DNA from: Paracoccaceae bacterium
Lineage (GTDB): Bacteria > Pseudomonadota > Alphaproteobacteria > Rhodobacterales > Rhodobacteraceae
Assembly (NCBI GenBank): GCA_029862205.1
Contig: JAOTXT010000007.1
Span: forward strand, 1 to 64,000
Reading direction: 5' to 3'
Length of the DNA: 64,000 nucleotides
Part shown: in pieces, positions 1-9,596 of the stretch
Position numbering within the stretch: position 1 is the first letter of the stretch
Layout: every line of letters starts with the position of its first letter
Notes under the pieces: generated by a model
Seen by the model: only the letters and a program-made list of their open reading frames with translations
Told to the model about the DNA's origin: nothing
Databases searched by the model: none
Made by a program: the position numbers and the translations under genes

Positions 1-793
1 GTTCCGGGCGGACGGACAATTGCTCTACATGCTTGCCTCGGTGGTCGATGACATCGATTTCGGGGTTACCCATGTCGTGCGCGGGGCCGACCACATTACC
101 AATTCCGGGGCGCAGATTCAGATATTCGCGGCGCTCGGCGGGCATCCGCCGTCATTTGCTCACCACTCGCTTCTGACCGGGCCGGGTGGCGAGGCGCTGT
201 CGAAACGGCTGGGGACCCTTGCCTTGGCCGATCTGCGCGAGGCCGGCATCGAGCCGGTGGCACTTGTCAGCTTCATGGCACGGCTTGGATCGCGCAAGCC
301 GATCGAGGTGATGGGCTCGCTGGACGAGGTGCTCGCGGGGTTCGACATTCATGGGTTCGGCAAGTCGCCAACCAAGTTCGATCCTGGAGAGCTGCAAAAC
401 CACAGTGCTAAGACACTGCGGGCCCTGCCGTATGAATCCGTGAAAGAACGGCTGAAAGATATCGGGATACCGGAAGAAATCTCGCCCGGTTTTTGGGAAG
501 CCGTTGGCCCCAATCTCGATCGATTCGAGGAAACCGGGGATTGGTGGGCGATCTGCCGTGACGGGGCCGAGCCGGCCGTCGCGACGGAGGATAGGGAGTT
601 CGTCGCGCAGGCAATGGCGCTGTTGCCGCCGCGCCCCTGGGGGCCGGAGACCTGGAAGGAATGGACCGGCGCGGTCAAGCAGGCGTCGGGCCGCAAGGGC
701 CGCGACCTGTTCCGTCCGCTGCGCCGTGCGCTGACCGGCCGGGACCACGGGCCCGAGATGGCGGCGCTGATGCCGTTTTTGCGGAAACCTTGA
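1..793 (+). CDS. gltX: Glutamate--tRNA ligase, C-terminal part (5' end outside window)
   Basis: Charges tRNA(Glu) with glutamate in the cytoplasm. The reading frame is open from base 2 at the window edge, so the N-terminal Rossmann half with the HIGH motif is missing from view. Visible are the conserved stretch VVDDIDFGVTHVVRGADH, then AHHSLLTG, and the class I KMSKS-type loop as ALSKRLG about 50 residues later. A C-terminal anticodon-binding region follows, with the family-typical sequence KFDPGEL. It ends in TGA at 791-793. A 161-base gap precedes cysS, so the two tRNA synthetase genes lie in the same direction and may be co-transcribed. Family assignment is secure. The Rhodobacterales-type GltX is suggested by the DLREAGIEP segment, which is inference. 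Confidence 0.93.
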   Translation, partial: FRADGQLLYMLASVVDDIDFGVTHVVRGADHITNSGAQIQIFAALGGHPPSFAHHSLLTGPGGEALSKRLGTLALADLREAGIEPVALVSFMARLGSRKPIEVMGSLDEVLAGFDIHGFGKSPTKFDPGELQNHSAKTLRALPYESVKERLKDIGIPEEISPGFWEAVGPNLDRFEETGDWWAICRDGAEPAVATEDREFVAQAMALLPPRPWGPETWKEWTGAVKQASGRKGRDLFRPLRRALTGRDHGPEMAALMPFLRKP

Positions 794-954
794 CTTTGCG
801 GCCTAGCAGGCGCATCAGAGCCCCCATGAACATCGCGATCTGCATCTGCCGGATTTGCATTACCCGCTGACATAGTCTGCGGCGGTGTTTTCTGTTTCCA
901 TGATCTGAACCGGATGTTAGGCCCGCCGCGGGACCAAACGCGCGCGAGCCAGAC

Positions 955-2469
955 ATGACGGAAATCCAGCTCTACAACACCCGCACCCGGTCGAAGGAGC
1001 CGTTCGAGCCCATCGATCCGAAAAACGTGCGCATGTATGTCTGCGGTCCCACGGTCTATGACCGCGCCCATATCGGCAACGCGCGACCGGTGGTGGTGTT
1101 CGACGTGCTTTACCGGCTGTTGCGCCATGTCTATGGACCCGAGCACGTCACCTATGCCCGGAACTTCACCGATGTGGACGACCGGATCATCGACCGGGCG
1201 GTCCAGACCAAGGGCGCGGACGAGACCCTGGAGGCGGCGACCCGCCGGATCACCGACGAGACAATCGGCTGGTATCACGAGGACATGGGCGCCTATCCCG
1301 AAGTTGTAGGCGGATTGGGCGCTCTGAAACCGGATCACGAGCCCCGCTGCACCGAGATGATCCCGGAAATGGTCGCGATGACCCAGACCCTGATCGACAA
1401 GGGCTGCGCCTATGCGGCCGAGGGGCATGTTCTGTTCGAGGTCGAGAAATATCCCGATTACGGCAAGCTGGCGCGCCGCTCGCTGGACGACATGATGGCC
1501 GGCGCCCGAGTCGAGGTGGCGCCCTACAAGCGCAGCCCCATGGACTTCGTCCTGTGGAAGCCCTCAACCGATGAGCAGCCGGGTTGGCCGAGCCCCTGGG
1601 GGCGCGGCCGCCCGGGCTGGCACGTTGAATGCTCGGCCATGGCCGGGACCCTGTTCGGCCCCGTATTCGACATCCATGGCGGCGGCATCGACTTGGCTTT
1701 CCCCCACCACGAGAACGAGGTTGCGCAGAGCTGCTGTGCCAACGAGACCGACCTGATGGCCAATGTCTGGATGCATAACGGCTTCCTGCAGGTCGAAGGC
1801 GAGAAAATGGCCAAATCCTTAGGCAATTTCTTCACAGTTAAGGACCTGCGGGACCGGGGGATCCCAGGGGAAGTGATCCGGTTTGTGCTACTCTCGGCAC
1901 ATTATCGGCAGCCGATAGACTGGACCGAGAAGCGGGTAGAGGAAGCAACCGCTACCCTCAAGCGTTGGAGAGGCATAGTCGCGGAATCCGACACATCCGA
2001 TAGGCCAAATGGCCGCGTTATCGATGCCTTGTCTGATGATCTCAATACTCCCCAAGCTATCGCGGAATTGCATGTTCTGGCCAGTAATGGCGATACGGGT
2101 GGGTTGGTTGCGAGTGCGAATCTGCTTGGCCTACTTACGATTGATTTGGGTGCTTGGGTTGTATCAACGATCTCTGAGGATGCTCCGTTCAGGAGCGTTC
2201 CGGCTGGATATGAGGAGTTGTTTGAGGGTGTTGAGAGATTTGCGGTCAAGCGTCCCGACGGGGTTCCAACGAACATTGCTCAATACATTGCCTTGCTAGT
2301 GAGCGTCCGCTTCGCCGCAAGGCAGAAGAAGCGCTACGATCTTGCTGATCTGATCCGAAATGGCTTGGACGAGGCAGGAATTCAACTGAAGGAGTCAAAG
2401 ACAGACGTCGAGTGGGAGCCGAGGAACAATTTCGATCCCGACAAGTTGCCGGAGCTTCCGAATGTCTAA
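955..2469 (+). CDS. cysS: Cysteine--tRNA ligase
   Basis: Class Ia synthetase that attaches cysteine to tRNA(Cys). At 504 residues it is slightly longer than the usual 460-480. Near the N-terminus [16 protein letters not shown] holds the first zinc Cys and the HIGN signature. Further zinc ligands appear in HVECSAMAG and [11 protein letters not shown], and KMAKSLGNF is the KMSKS loop. The ATG at 955 opens directly on the family-typical [17 protein letters not shown]. The stop overlaps the cimA start by 8 bases, so the two are translationally coupled. Odd: from about base 1900 to 2440 the GC content falls to near 50 percent and codon choice changes, while the first two thirds match the neighbours. 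This distal part covers the C-terminal helical and tRNA-binding region. Confidence 0.95.
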   Translation: MTEIQLYNTRTRSKEPFEPIDPKNVRMYVCGPTVYDRAHIGNARPVVVFDVLYRLLRHVYGPEHVTYARNFTDVDDRIIDRAVQTKGADETLEAATRRITDETIGWYHEDMGAYPEVVGGLGALKPDHEPRCTEMIPEMVAMTQTLIDKGCAYAAEGHVLFEVEKYPDYGKLARRSLDDMMAGARVEVAPYKRSPMDFVLWKPSTDEQPGWPSPWGRGRPGWHVECSAMAGTLFGPVFDIHGGGIDLAFPHHENEVAQSCCANETDLMANVWMHNGFLQVEGEKMAKSLGNFFTVKDLRDRGIPGEVIRFVLLSAHYRQPIDWTEKRVEEATATLKRWRGIVAESDTSDRPNGRVIDALSDDLNTPQAIAELHVLASNGDTGGLVASANLLGLLTIDLGAWVVSTISEDAPFRSVPAGYEELFEGVERFAVKRPDGVPTNIAQYIALLVSVRFAARQKKRYDLADLIRNGLDEAGIQLKESKTDVEWEPRNNFDPDKLPELPNV

Positions 2470-4087
2470 GGATCGCCTCTCCCTCTTCGACACCACGCTG
2501 CGCGACGGTCAACAAACCCAGGGCGTCGACTTCTCCGCCGCCGATAAGGTGAAGATCGCCCGCGCGCTCGACGAGCTCGGCCTCGACTATGTCGAGGGCG
2601 GCTGGCCCGGGGCGAACCCCACTGACAGCGACTTCTTCCACTCGGCGCCGCAGCTCAAGACCGCCACTTTCACGGCCTTCGGGATGACCAAGCGGGCCGG
2701 GCGCTCGGCCGCAAATGACGAGGTGCTGGCGGAGGTTGTCAATGCGGGTACGCCCGCCGTTTGTCTGGTCGGCAAAAGCCATGACTTCCATGTGGAGACC
2801 GCGCTTGGCATCACGCTGGATGAGAACCTGGCCAATATCCGCGAATCCATCGCCCATCTCGTTGCCCGGGGCCGCGAGGCGCTGTTCGATGCGGAACACT
2901 TCTTTGATGGCTACAAGGGCAACCCGGACTACGCACTCGCCTGCCTCGATGCCGCGATGAAGGGCGGTGCCCGCTGGGTCGTCCTCTGCGACACCAATGG
3001 CGGCGCCCTGCCAACGGAGGTGGGCGAGATTGTTCACGCCGTCTGCCAGCGCATCCCCGGCACGAATGTGGGCATCCACACCCACAACGATACCGAGCAG
3101 GCGGTGGCTAACTCGTTCGCCGCCATCGAGGCCGGTGCGCGGCAGATCCAGGGCACGCTGAACGGCCTCGGTGAGCGCTGCGGCAACGCCAACCTGGTCT
3201 CGATCATCCCGACGCTGCTGTTGAAGCAGCAATATGCCGAGCGGTTCCAGACCGGCATCGCGGTCGATGCGCTGCCCAGCCTCCGGTCGCTCTCGCTGAT
3301 GCTGGACGAAATCCTGAACCGCCAGCCGAACCGACACGCCGCTTATGTGGGCTCGGCGGCCTTCGCCCATAAGGCGGGGCTCCATGCCTCGGCCATCGTC
3401 AAGGACCCCGCGACCTACGAGCATGTGGAACCCGAAGCGGTCGGCAACGAGCGGGTGATCCCGATGTCGAACCAGGCCGGCCGCTCGAACCTGATCGAGC
3501 GCCTGAACAAGGCGGGCATCGAGGCCGACCCGAAGGACAAGCGTCTGGCGCGCCTGCTGGCGCTGGTGAAGGAGCGCGAGGATCAAGGCTTCTCCTACGA
3601 CTCGGCCCAGGCCAGTTTTGAGCTGCTGGCACGGCGCAGCCTCGATCAATTGCCGCGTTATTTCGATGTCGACCGCTACCGGGTCTCGATCGAGCGGCGC
3701 GAGGAGCCAGACGGGCCGGTCACTGTCTCCGAGGCCGTCGTCGTGGTCCATGTGGACGGTGAGCGGATGATCTCGGCCTCCGAGTCGGTCGACCCGGAGA
3801 CCCATGCGGACCAGGGGCCGGTCAACGCGCTGGCGCGCGCGCTCCGCAAGGATCTGGGGCGTTATCAGAGCTATATCGACGACCTGCACCTGGTGGACTT
3901 CAAGGTCCGCATTATCGGAGCGGGGACCGAGGCGGTGACGCGCGTGCTGATCGACAGCGCGGATGCCGCTGGCAATTCCTGGTCGACTGTCGGGGTCTCG
4001 CCCAACATCGTCGATGCCTCATTCCAGGCGTTGGAGGACGCGGTCATCACCAAGCTGATGCTGGCGGGCGCTCCCGCCGCGCGCTAG
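2462..4087 (+). CDS. cimA: (R)-citramalate synthase
   Basis: Condenses pyruvate with acetyl-CoA to citramalate, the first step of the threonine-independent isoleucine route. It is a 541-residue LeuA-like protein. The HMGL-type TIM barrel begins with [18 protein letters not shown], and [14 protein letters not shown] is typical of CimA rather than LeuA. Metal and substrate residues sit in [15 protein letters not shown] and [17 protein letters not shown]-terminal LeuA regulatory domain runs from about residue 400, usually the allosteric isoleucine site. It starts inside the last codons of cysS and has no gap to it. Related 2-isopropylmalate or homocitrate synthases are less likely, because those lack this N-terminal motif. 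Confidence 0.92.
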   Translation: MSKDRLSLFDTTLRDGQQTQGVDFSAADKVKIARALDELGLDYVEGGWPGANPTDSDFFHSAPQLKTATFTAFGMTKRAGRSAANDEVLAEVVNAGTPAVCLVGKSHDFHVETALGITLDENLANIRESIAHLVARGREALFDAEHFFDGYKGNPDYALACLDAAMKGGARWVVLCDTNGGALPTEVGEIVHAVCQRIPGTNVGIHTHNDTEQAVANSFAAIEAGARQIQGTLNGLGERCGNANLVSIIPTLLLKQQYAERFQTGIAVDALPSLRSLSLMLDEILNRQPNRHAAYVGSAAFAHKAGLHASAIVKDPATYEHVEPEAVGNERVIPMSNQAGRSNLIERLNKAGIEADPKDKRLARLLALVKEREDQGFSYDSAQASFELLARRSLDQLPRYFDVDRYRVSIERREEPDGPVTVSEAVVVVHVDGERMISASESVDPETHADQGPVNALARALRKDLGRYQSYIDDLHLVDFKVRIIGAGTEAVTRVLIDSADAAGNSWSTVGVSPNIVDASFQALEDAVITKLMLAGAPAAR

Positions 4088-4097
4088 GGGCCAGGGC

Positions 4098-4913
4098 ATG
4101 CCAGTGTTCCAACTCAGCCCCGTGGCCGATCTGGTCCGGCGGCTGGACCCGGAACTGTTCCATACCGCGTTGTTCGCGTCCGAGCCGGGCCGCGACCGGC
4201 TGATGGTGCTCTATGCCTTCGATATCGAGCTGTCGCGCGCCGCGGCGCAAACCTCCGAGCCGATGATCGCGCGGATGCGCCTGCAATGGTGGCGCGATGC
4301 GCTGGCCGAGGCCGATGCAGGCGCGCCGGCGCGACAGCATGAGATCGCCGAGCCGATGCATGGGCTGTTGCGCAATCACCGCCTGGACCGCGCGGACCTG
4401 GACTCGCTGATCGAGGCGCGCGAGGCCGAATTAGAGGGGTCCTTCGACGAAGCCCAGTTCCTGGCCTGGGCGGACGGGCGGTTCGGTGCCCTCACGCGGC
4501 TCGCCTGCGCGCTTCTTTGCGAGGAGGACGAGTTCGCCCGGCGCGCGGCCACGGCGGCGGGGCAGGTGCTGGCGGTCGCATATCTGCTGCGCCAGGGGAT
4601 GCGGCTGGCGGCCGAGGCGAATTGCTTTCTGCTGCCGGGGCTCGGGCCCGAGGACCGCGCCGCACTCGCCCGGGGTAAGGTCACGTCCCACGCGGAAGCC
4701 ACGGCGCGGCAGCACGCGGCTCAGGCGGAGGCGGTGTTGCACGCCGCCCGGGCCGAAACCGGCGTGGTGCCGAAGGCGGCGCTGCCCGCGTTGCTGCCAC
4801 TGGCGCGGGCCGAGCGGGTCCTGAGCCAGGCAAGGTTCCTATTCCCGCACGAGGACGCGCCTGCGAGACGCGGTCCGCTGCTTTTCTGGCGCGCGCTCAG
4901 GGGGCGGTGGTGA
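4098..4913 (+). CDS. Squalene/phytoene synthase family protein, degenerate active site
   Basis: A 271-residue all-helical protein starting 10 bases after cimA. MVLYAFDIELSRAAAQTSEP and LQWWRDAL match the squalene/phytoene synthase fold, and residues 165-185 (QVLAVAYLLRQGMR, FLLPG) match the second conserved helix. True synthases carry two Asp-rich motifs binding diphosphate-bound magnesium. Here the first is only YAFDIELSR and the second has no DxxxD, so prenyl-transfer activity is doubtful. Family members of this kind resemble the mitochondrial complex I assembly factor NDUFAF6, which also lacks these motifs; a similar assembly role is inference. There is no carotenoid or hopanoid gene nearby. 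It meets the next, minus-strand gene end to end with no intergenic base. Confidence 0.75.
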   Translation: MPVFQLSPVADLVRRLDPELFHTALFASEPGRDRLMVLYAFDIELSRAAAQTSEPMIARMRLQWWRDALAEADAGAPARQHEIAEPMHGLLRNHRLDRADLDSLIEAREAELEGSFDEAQFLAWADGRFGALTRLACALLCEEDEFARRAATAAGQVLAVAYLLRQGMRLAAEANCFLLPGLGPEDRAALARGKVTSHAEATARQHAAQAEAVLHAARAETGVVPKAALPALLPLARAERVLSQARFLFPHEDAPARRGPLLFWRALRGRW

Positions 4914-5534
4914 TCAGCGCTTGCGCAGGACGTAGACCGTGGATTTGAGGTCGATCCCGGGCAGGTGGTCGCCGTATTCCTTGAAAACCAGCTCCGCCGC
5001 ACCGCAATCCACCAGGCAATTGATCCGCCCGACGATCGTGCCGTCCCGGGCCGAATGGTCGTTCACCGAGAACGAGAGGCACCCGCCGACGGGAAGTTTC
5101 GACAGGATTTCGTCCAACACCGTGGGAGGCATGTATTCCGGTGTGATGCAGCCGATGGCGGCGGCGTTCTGGTAGACGCCCTCGGCGATCTCCAACGGTT
5201 TCGAGAGGTCCGCGATGGCCAGGTTTCGGTAAATGCCCTTCGGCCGTGCCTGGTCCAGCATCGCCTGACTGAAGTCAAAGCCGTCGATGCACTCGAACCC
5301 AGCCGCCTTCAGCGCCGCGCCGGATACGCCGGTGCCGCAGCCCAGATCCATGACCGGCGCCCAAATGGCCTCGGCATGAGCGGCCAAGGCCTCGGCGCAA
5401 CGCCGTGGCGTCGCATAGCCGTTCTCGGCGATTTCAGCGTCATAGCCCTCGGCCCAGCCGTCGTAAAATTGCTGGGATTCCTCCGGCGTAGAGACCGTAT
5501 AGGCGTTGGATAGCTGGCCCGATTTGTCAGTCAT
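4914..5534 (-). CDS. Class I SAM-dependent methyltransferase
   Basis: A 206-residue methyltransferase with a short N-terminal cap containing FYDGWAEGYD. Motif I is VMDLGCGTGVSGAAL (about residues 61-75) and the acidic motif II is IDGFDFSQAMLDQA. CLSFSVNDHSARDG fills the usual strand 6 region. The arrangement resembles the methyltransferase-like WBSCR27/METTL27 group. Its substrate cannot be read from the sequence and no neighbour suggests one. The ATG at 5534 gives the normal N-terminus of the group. It is transcribed toward the preceding plus-strand gene; the ends abut, so the two transcripts converge. Confidence 0.8.
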   Translation of the reverse strand: MTDKSGQLSNAYTVSTPEESQQFYDGWAEGYDAEIAENGYATPRRCAEALAAHAEAIWAPVMDLGCGTGVSGAALKAAGFECIDGFDFSQAMLDQARPKGIYRNLAIADLSKPLEIAEGVYQNAAAIGCITPEYMPPTVLDEILSKLPVGGCLSFSVNDHSARDGTIVGRINCLVDCGAAELVFKEYGDHLPGIDLKSTVYVLRKR

Positions 5535-5608
5535 GCGTTTCTCCCCCGACCAACCTAAATGGGCGGGGGGAGAGGGTCAAACCGCGGGTAGCGCCTGACT
5601 TTTTGGGA

Positions 5609-6487
5609 TTACAATTCCGACGGACGCTGCATTCGAGCAAGGCCCGCTTCCAAGGCCGAGTTCGGCGCATCGAACGGCAGCTCCGCCTTAAGCAGGGTCA
5701 GGGCATAGGCCAGGCGGCCCATGCGTTTATTGCCGTCCGTATAGCCCTGCACGGTGATCACCGACCCCAGGTAGAAAAGCGCCACATCGCGCCAGATTTC
5801 CTCACCGGGGCCGGGCCAGATGATGCGCGAGGTCCATTTGAACACGTGGTTCAACAGAAACCGACCGCCAATCGACGAGGGATAGGCGGTGTTCGGATTG
5901 GGGCCACGCACCCGCGGCGCATCGAGAACGATCTCGCTATGTATCTTGTCCAAGATTTCCGCCGGTGTCTTGCCGAGTGCGATGCCGCGAGGCTCGTCGA
6001 GGACATGTTTGTTCAGGCAATCCAGTATCTGCGCGCGACCGTCATCCCCGTGCATCGAAGCGGCGATCCAATCCGCCGCCTTGGCGATCTCGCGCCGCCG
6101 GCCTCCGGGCGGCAATTGGCTGGGCGAGGTATAGTTCTTCTCGGCCTCGATGGCGCCGTCCAGATGCTCGCGCAGATCGCCGGCCATCGTCGCCTTCAAG
6201 AGCGTCGTCAGATAAGTCAGCTTTTCGTCGATCTGCTCGCATTCGGTGCCCAGAACCGCTTCCACCTTGTCGGTGTAGAACGGCAATTCGCTGGGACTGA
6301 TCATCAGATAGCGGTCGTTCGGACTGTGCTCGCGCACCAGGTTGTCGAAGACCAGGTCTACAATCGAGTCCGAGTGCTCGGCGCCGATCTCGGTAGCCAA
6401 GTGCTTGTAACCGTTCGTTTCCTTCGCAAGCCACGCAAACTGCTGACGATTGATCTGCTGCGTATCCGGTTGAAGGCCGCTAATCAT
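5609..6487 (-). CDS. Fic/DOC-like domain protein with catalytic His replaced by Gln
   Basis: A 292-residue protein of unknown role. Near the C-terminus VQGYTDGNKRMGRLAYAL matches the Fic/Doc core (HxFx[D/A]GN[G/K]RxxR), but the position of the invariant His is Gln (about residue 247); Asp251, Gly252, Asn253, Lys254 and Arg255 remain. The helical region before it (LGKTPAEILDKIHSEI) fits the flanking Fic helices. Fic enzymes transfer AMP, phosphate or other groups to protein hydroxyls using that His, so normal transferase activity is not expected. I chose the ATG at 6487, with a G-rich stretch just upstream; an in-frame ATG at 6523 would add 12 residues but lacks a ribosome site. No partner antitoxin is seen next to it. 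Fic assignment rests on this one motif, so moderate confidence. Confidence 0.6.
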   Translation of the reverse strand: MISGLQPDTQQINRQQFAWLAKETNGYKHLATEIGAEHSDSIVDLVFDNLVREHSPNDRYLMISPSELPFYTDKVEAVLGTECEQIDEKLTYLTTLLKATMAGDLREHLDGAIEAEKNYTSPSQLPPGGRRREIAKAADWIAASMHGDDGRAQILDCLNKHVLDEPRGIALGKTPAEILDKIHSEIVLDAPRVRGPNPNTAYPSSIGGRFLLNHVFKWTSRIIWPGPGEEIWRDVALFYLGSVITVQGYTDGNKRMGRLAYALTLLKAELPFDAPNSALEAGLARMQRPSEL

Positions 6488-6577
6488 GACTATCCCCCAC
6501 CACTTAGAGGTGAATCCCCTCAAACTTTACAACCTACACGAGAAGTGCGGTCGATGCGTTTGATTGTCCAAGGGAAA

Positions 6578-7963
6578 TCAGGCGGGAGTTTGTTCCGCTT
6601 TGGGTCGTCTCTGGGCATTTTCCCAAGATTCGAATGCAGCTTTCGCTCGCTCTGTGTAAGCGAGGGCACGGTCCCGCTTGCCCTTGCGGCCCTTGCGGAT
6701 GTCACCGGTCAGAGGCGGAAATAGGCCGAAATTCACGTTCATGGGCTGGAAGGTCTCGGCTTCGGCACCCCCGGTGATGTGGTTGATCAGTGCGCCCATC
6801 GCGGTTGTGGGCGGCGGCGGTGGTGCGTCCTGGCAAAGCGCCTGGGCCGCCGCCATGCGGCCCGCCACGATGCCCATTGCGCCGGATTCAACATATCCCT
6901 CAACCCCGGTAATCTGGCCGGCGAAGCGCAGCCGGGGATCGGCCTTGAGCCGCATCTGGCCATCGAGCAGGCGGGGGGAGTTCAGGAACGTGTTGCGGTG
7001 GATGCCGCCCAGGCGCGCGAACCGGGCGTTTTCCAACCCCGGGATCAGTCCGAACACTTCGGGCTGTGCGCCGTATTTCAGCTTGGTCTGAAAGCCGACC
7101 AGGTTGAAGAGCGTGCCAAGCGCGTTCTCGCGGCGAAGCTGGACCACCGCGTGGGCCTTGATCTCCGGCGCATGGGGATTGGTCAGGCCGACCGGTTTCA
7201 GCGGCCCGAACCGCAGGGTCTCGCGCCCGCGTTCGGCCATCACCTCGATCGGCAGGCAGCCCTCGAAATAGGGGGTGTCGCGTTCCCAATCCTTGAACTC
7301 GGTCTTCGGCGCGGCGAGCAGCGCGTCGATGAAGGCCTCGTATTGATCGCGGTCCATGGGGCAGTTGAGATAGGCTGTGCGCTCGGCCTCCGTCTCGCCC
7401 TTGTCATAGCGCGACTGGAACCACGCCTGTTCCATGTCCACGCTCTCCGCATAGACGATCGGTGCGATGGCGTCGAAGAAGGCAAGCGAGGTCTCGCCGG
7501 TCAGGTCGCGGATTGCCTGGGCCAGGGCAGGAGAGGTCAGGGGACCGGTGGCGATGATGACATTGCGCCAATCCCCGGGCGGGAGGCCAGCGATCTCGCC
7601 GCGCTCGACCGTAATCAGGGGGTGACTGAAAATCCGGGCCGTGACGTCCTGAGAGAAGAGCTCGCGGTCCACCGCCAGGGCGCTGCCCGCGGGCAATTGG
7701 GCGGGGCCGGCCGCGGACATCATGATCGAGCCTGCCTGGCGCATCTCCCAATGCAACAGGCCCACCGCGTTGCTCTCGTTATCGTCCGAGCGGAACGAGT
7801 TCGAGCAGACCAGCTCGGCCAGCCCATCGGTCTGATGCGCCTCGGTCCCGCGCTGAGGCCGCATCTCGTGCAACACCACCGGGACGCCCGCATTGGCCGC
7901 TGCCCAGGCAGCCTCGGACCCGGCCATGCCGCCGCCGATGACGTGGATTTGTTCCAAGCTCAT
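6578..7963 (-). CDS. trmFO: Methylenetetrahydrofolate--tRNA-(uracil-5-)-methyltransferase TrmFO
   Basis: Folate- and FAD-dependent enzyme making 5-methyluridine at position 54 of tRNA, using methylenetetrahydrofolate instead of SAM. It has 461 residues, the usual length. The N-terminal FAD dinucleotide fold is [21 protein letters not shown], followed by [16 protein letters not shown] and [11 protein letters not shown], with the family Cys. A second typical stretch is [16 protein letters not shown], and [18 protein letters not shown] and [13 protein letters not shown] lie in the C-terminal half. The ATG at 7963 gives the standard start. Its cofactor is supplied by serine hydroxymethyltransferase, and a glyA is in this window. 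It ends about 90 bases before the Fic-like gene in the same direction. Confidence 0.95.
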   Translation of the reverse strand: MSLEQIHVIGGGMAGSEAAWAAANAGVPVVLHEMRPQRGTEAHQTDGLAELVCSNSFRSDDNESNAVGLLHWEMRQAGSIMMSAAGPAQLPAGSALAVDRELFSQDVTARIFSHPLITVERGEIAGLPPGDWRNVIIATGPLTSPALAQAIRDLTGETSLAFFDAIAPIVYAESVDMEQAWFQSRYDKGETEAERTAYLNCPMDRDQYEAFIDALLAAPKTEFKDWERDTPYFEGCLPIEVMAERGRETLRFGPLKPVGLTNPHAPEIKAHAVVQLRRENALGTLFNLVGFQTKLKYGAQPEVFGLIPGLENARFARLGGIHRNTFLNSPRLLDGQMRLKADPRLRFAGQITGVEGYVESGAMGIVAGRMAAAQALCQDAPPPPPTTAMGALINHITGGAEAETFQPMNVNFGLFPPLTGDIRKGRKGKRDRALAYTERAKAAFESWENAQRRPKAEQTPA

Positions 7964-8138
7964 GGCCTCGTCCCTACGCCCATGCGGCGGGGCAGGTCAA
8001 ACGGGGATGTTTCAAACTCTTCACCAATCGCTGATAGAGGCTCGACGAAGGTTTATCCCATTCCCATTTGGGGTGTTGTATGATCCTGGCCGAGCGCGGA
8101 CTTAAAGCTGCGGCCGAGATGATTTGGGAGCAGACGCC

Positions 8139-9554
8139 ATGATCGCAACGCAGACCTCTAGGAATAGCTCGGGCACCACGGATTGGCGCGGCGTCCCTGT
8201 CTCATATTCAGACCCGTCCGCGATCGATGGGCTAGAACGCGCTCATGAGTGCGCGCTGGGTTTCCGGGGCGACGCGATTGCGGAGATCGACAAGGTTTTG
8301 GCCGAGCATCCGCAATTCGTCATGGGGCACCTCTTCAAGGCCGGCTGGCTAAGTCAGGCGATGGAGACCCGGATCTACGGCGACATGGTGGCCGCGGTAA
8401 AGGCGGCGGAGGCGCTGGAGAGTAAGGCGAATGACCGCGAGCGGGGGCATCTGGAGGCGATGCAGCTCTGGATTCGCGGCGACTTCTATGGCGCCGTGCA
8501 GAAGTGGGAGGCGGTGCTGACCCACTATCCGCGCGACCTCTTCGCACTGCAGCTCATCCATCTGACCGATGTGCTGTTGGGTGACGTGGTTGGCCAGCGC
8601 GACGTGGTGGCCCGCGTCTTCAACCTGTGGGACGAGACGATCCCCGGCTACGAATTCGTCCTCGGCTTCTACTCCTTCGGGCTCGAGGAGAACCGCGACT
8701 ACTTCAAGGCCGAGGAGTTCGGCCGCATGGCCTTGGCGCTTCGGCCCGACAATCCCTACGCGGTCCACGCGGTCGGCCATGTGATGGAGATGAACGGGCG
8801 CCAATCAGGCGGCATCCGCTTCATGGCCGAGCACGAGAAGAGCTGGGGCAGCTCGAACTTCGCGAACCATCTGTGGTGGCATACGGCGCTCTACCACCTG
8901 GACGTCAACGACGTCGAGGCGGTGTTGTCGATCTATGACAACCATCTGCGTTCTGGCGAGCAGCATGGCGATAAATACGAGGAACTGGATGCCTCGGCCC
9001 TTCTTTGGCGCCTGAAGCTCTTGGATATCGATACTGGCACGCGCTGGCACGACCTGGCTGACAAGTGGGAGCCCTCGTCGCAGGACACGCTTTACGCCTT
9101 CAATGACGTCCACGCGATGATGACATTTGTCTCGGACGAGCGCGAGGATGCCCAGAAGGCGCTGCTGACCGCCAATGAACGCTATGTGGAGAGCGCGTCG
9201 GACGCCAACGTGGCGATGAGCCGCGAGATCGGCATCCCCTTCTGCCTGGCCATGCAGGACTTCCACAAGGGGCGTTACGGGGCCTGCGTCGACCGGCTGC
9301 TGCCGGTGCGTTACATGTCCCACCGCCTGGGCGGCAGCTTCGCGCAGCGCGACGTGATCGGATGGACGCTGCTGGAGGCCGCTCTGCGCGCCCGTCAGTT
9401 CGATCTTGCACTGGCTCTGGCCAACGAACGTACGGCCTTGAAGTCCACCAGCCCGCAGAACTGGTTCTATGTCTCGCGGGCGTTCAAGGGATTGGGTGAT
9501 CGCGACGGGGCCGAGCGCGCGAACGCCAAGGCGCACGCTCTGCTGGCGGCTTAG
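8139..9554 (+). CDS. Tetratricopeptide-repeat protein of the TTC38 family
   Basis: A 471-residue helical repeat protein. Its central block (HAVGHVMEMNGRQSGGIRF, then NFANHLWWHTALYHLD and VLSIYDNHLR) is the signature of TTC38-type proteins, found in animals and many alphaproteobacteria. The family is uncharacterised biochemically as far as I know; the clustered His and Trp residues (HLWWHTALYHLD) look like a conserved pocket. There is no signal peptide or membrane helix, so it should be cytoplasmic. An in-frame TTG at 8124 exists, but the ATG at 8139 has GGGAG nine bases upstream and is preferred. It stands alone, with 42 bases to the following gene, which differs in base composition. Confidence 0.85.
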   Translation: MIATQTSRNSSGTTDWRGVPVSYSDPSAIDGLERAHECALGFRGDAIAEIDKVLAEHPQFVMGHLFKAGWLSQAMETRIYGDMVAAVKAAEALESKANDRERGHLEAMQLWIRGDFYGAVQKWEAVLTHYPRDLFALQLIHLTDVLLGDVVGQRDVVARVFNLWDETIPGYEFVLGFYSFGLEENRDYFKAEEFGRMALALRPDNPYAVHAVGHVMEMNGRQSGGIRFMAEHEKSWGSSNFANHLWWHTALYHLDVNDVEAVLSIYDNHLRSGEQHGDKYEELDASALLWRLKLLDIDTGTRWHDLADKWEPSSQDTLYAFNDVHAMMTFVSDEREDAQKALLTANERYVESASDANVAMSREIGIPFCLAMQDFHKGRYGACVDRLLPVRYMSHRLGGSFAQRDVIGWTLLEAALRARQFDLALALANERTALKSTSPQNWFYVSRAFKGLGDRDGAERANAKAHALLAA

Positions 9555-9596
9555 GCGCGCCAGCGACCGCTGCCGCCACAAGTTGATAGTAGAGAC

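Noticed and set aside
349-1428. Long minus-strand open frame opposite gltX/cysS
   Set aside because: High-GC shadow of two well-identified plus-strand genes; no recognisable domain.
2246-3889. 547-codon minus-strand open frame across cysS and cimA
   Set aside because: Antisense shadow of cimA; low-complexity His/Arg/Asp-rich translation without motifs.
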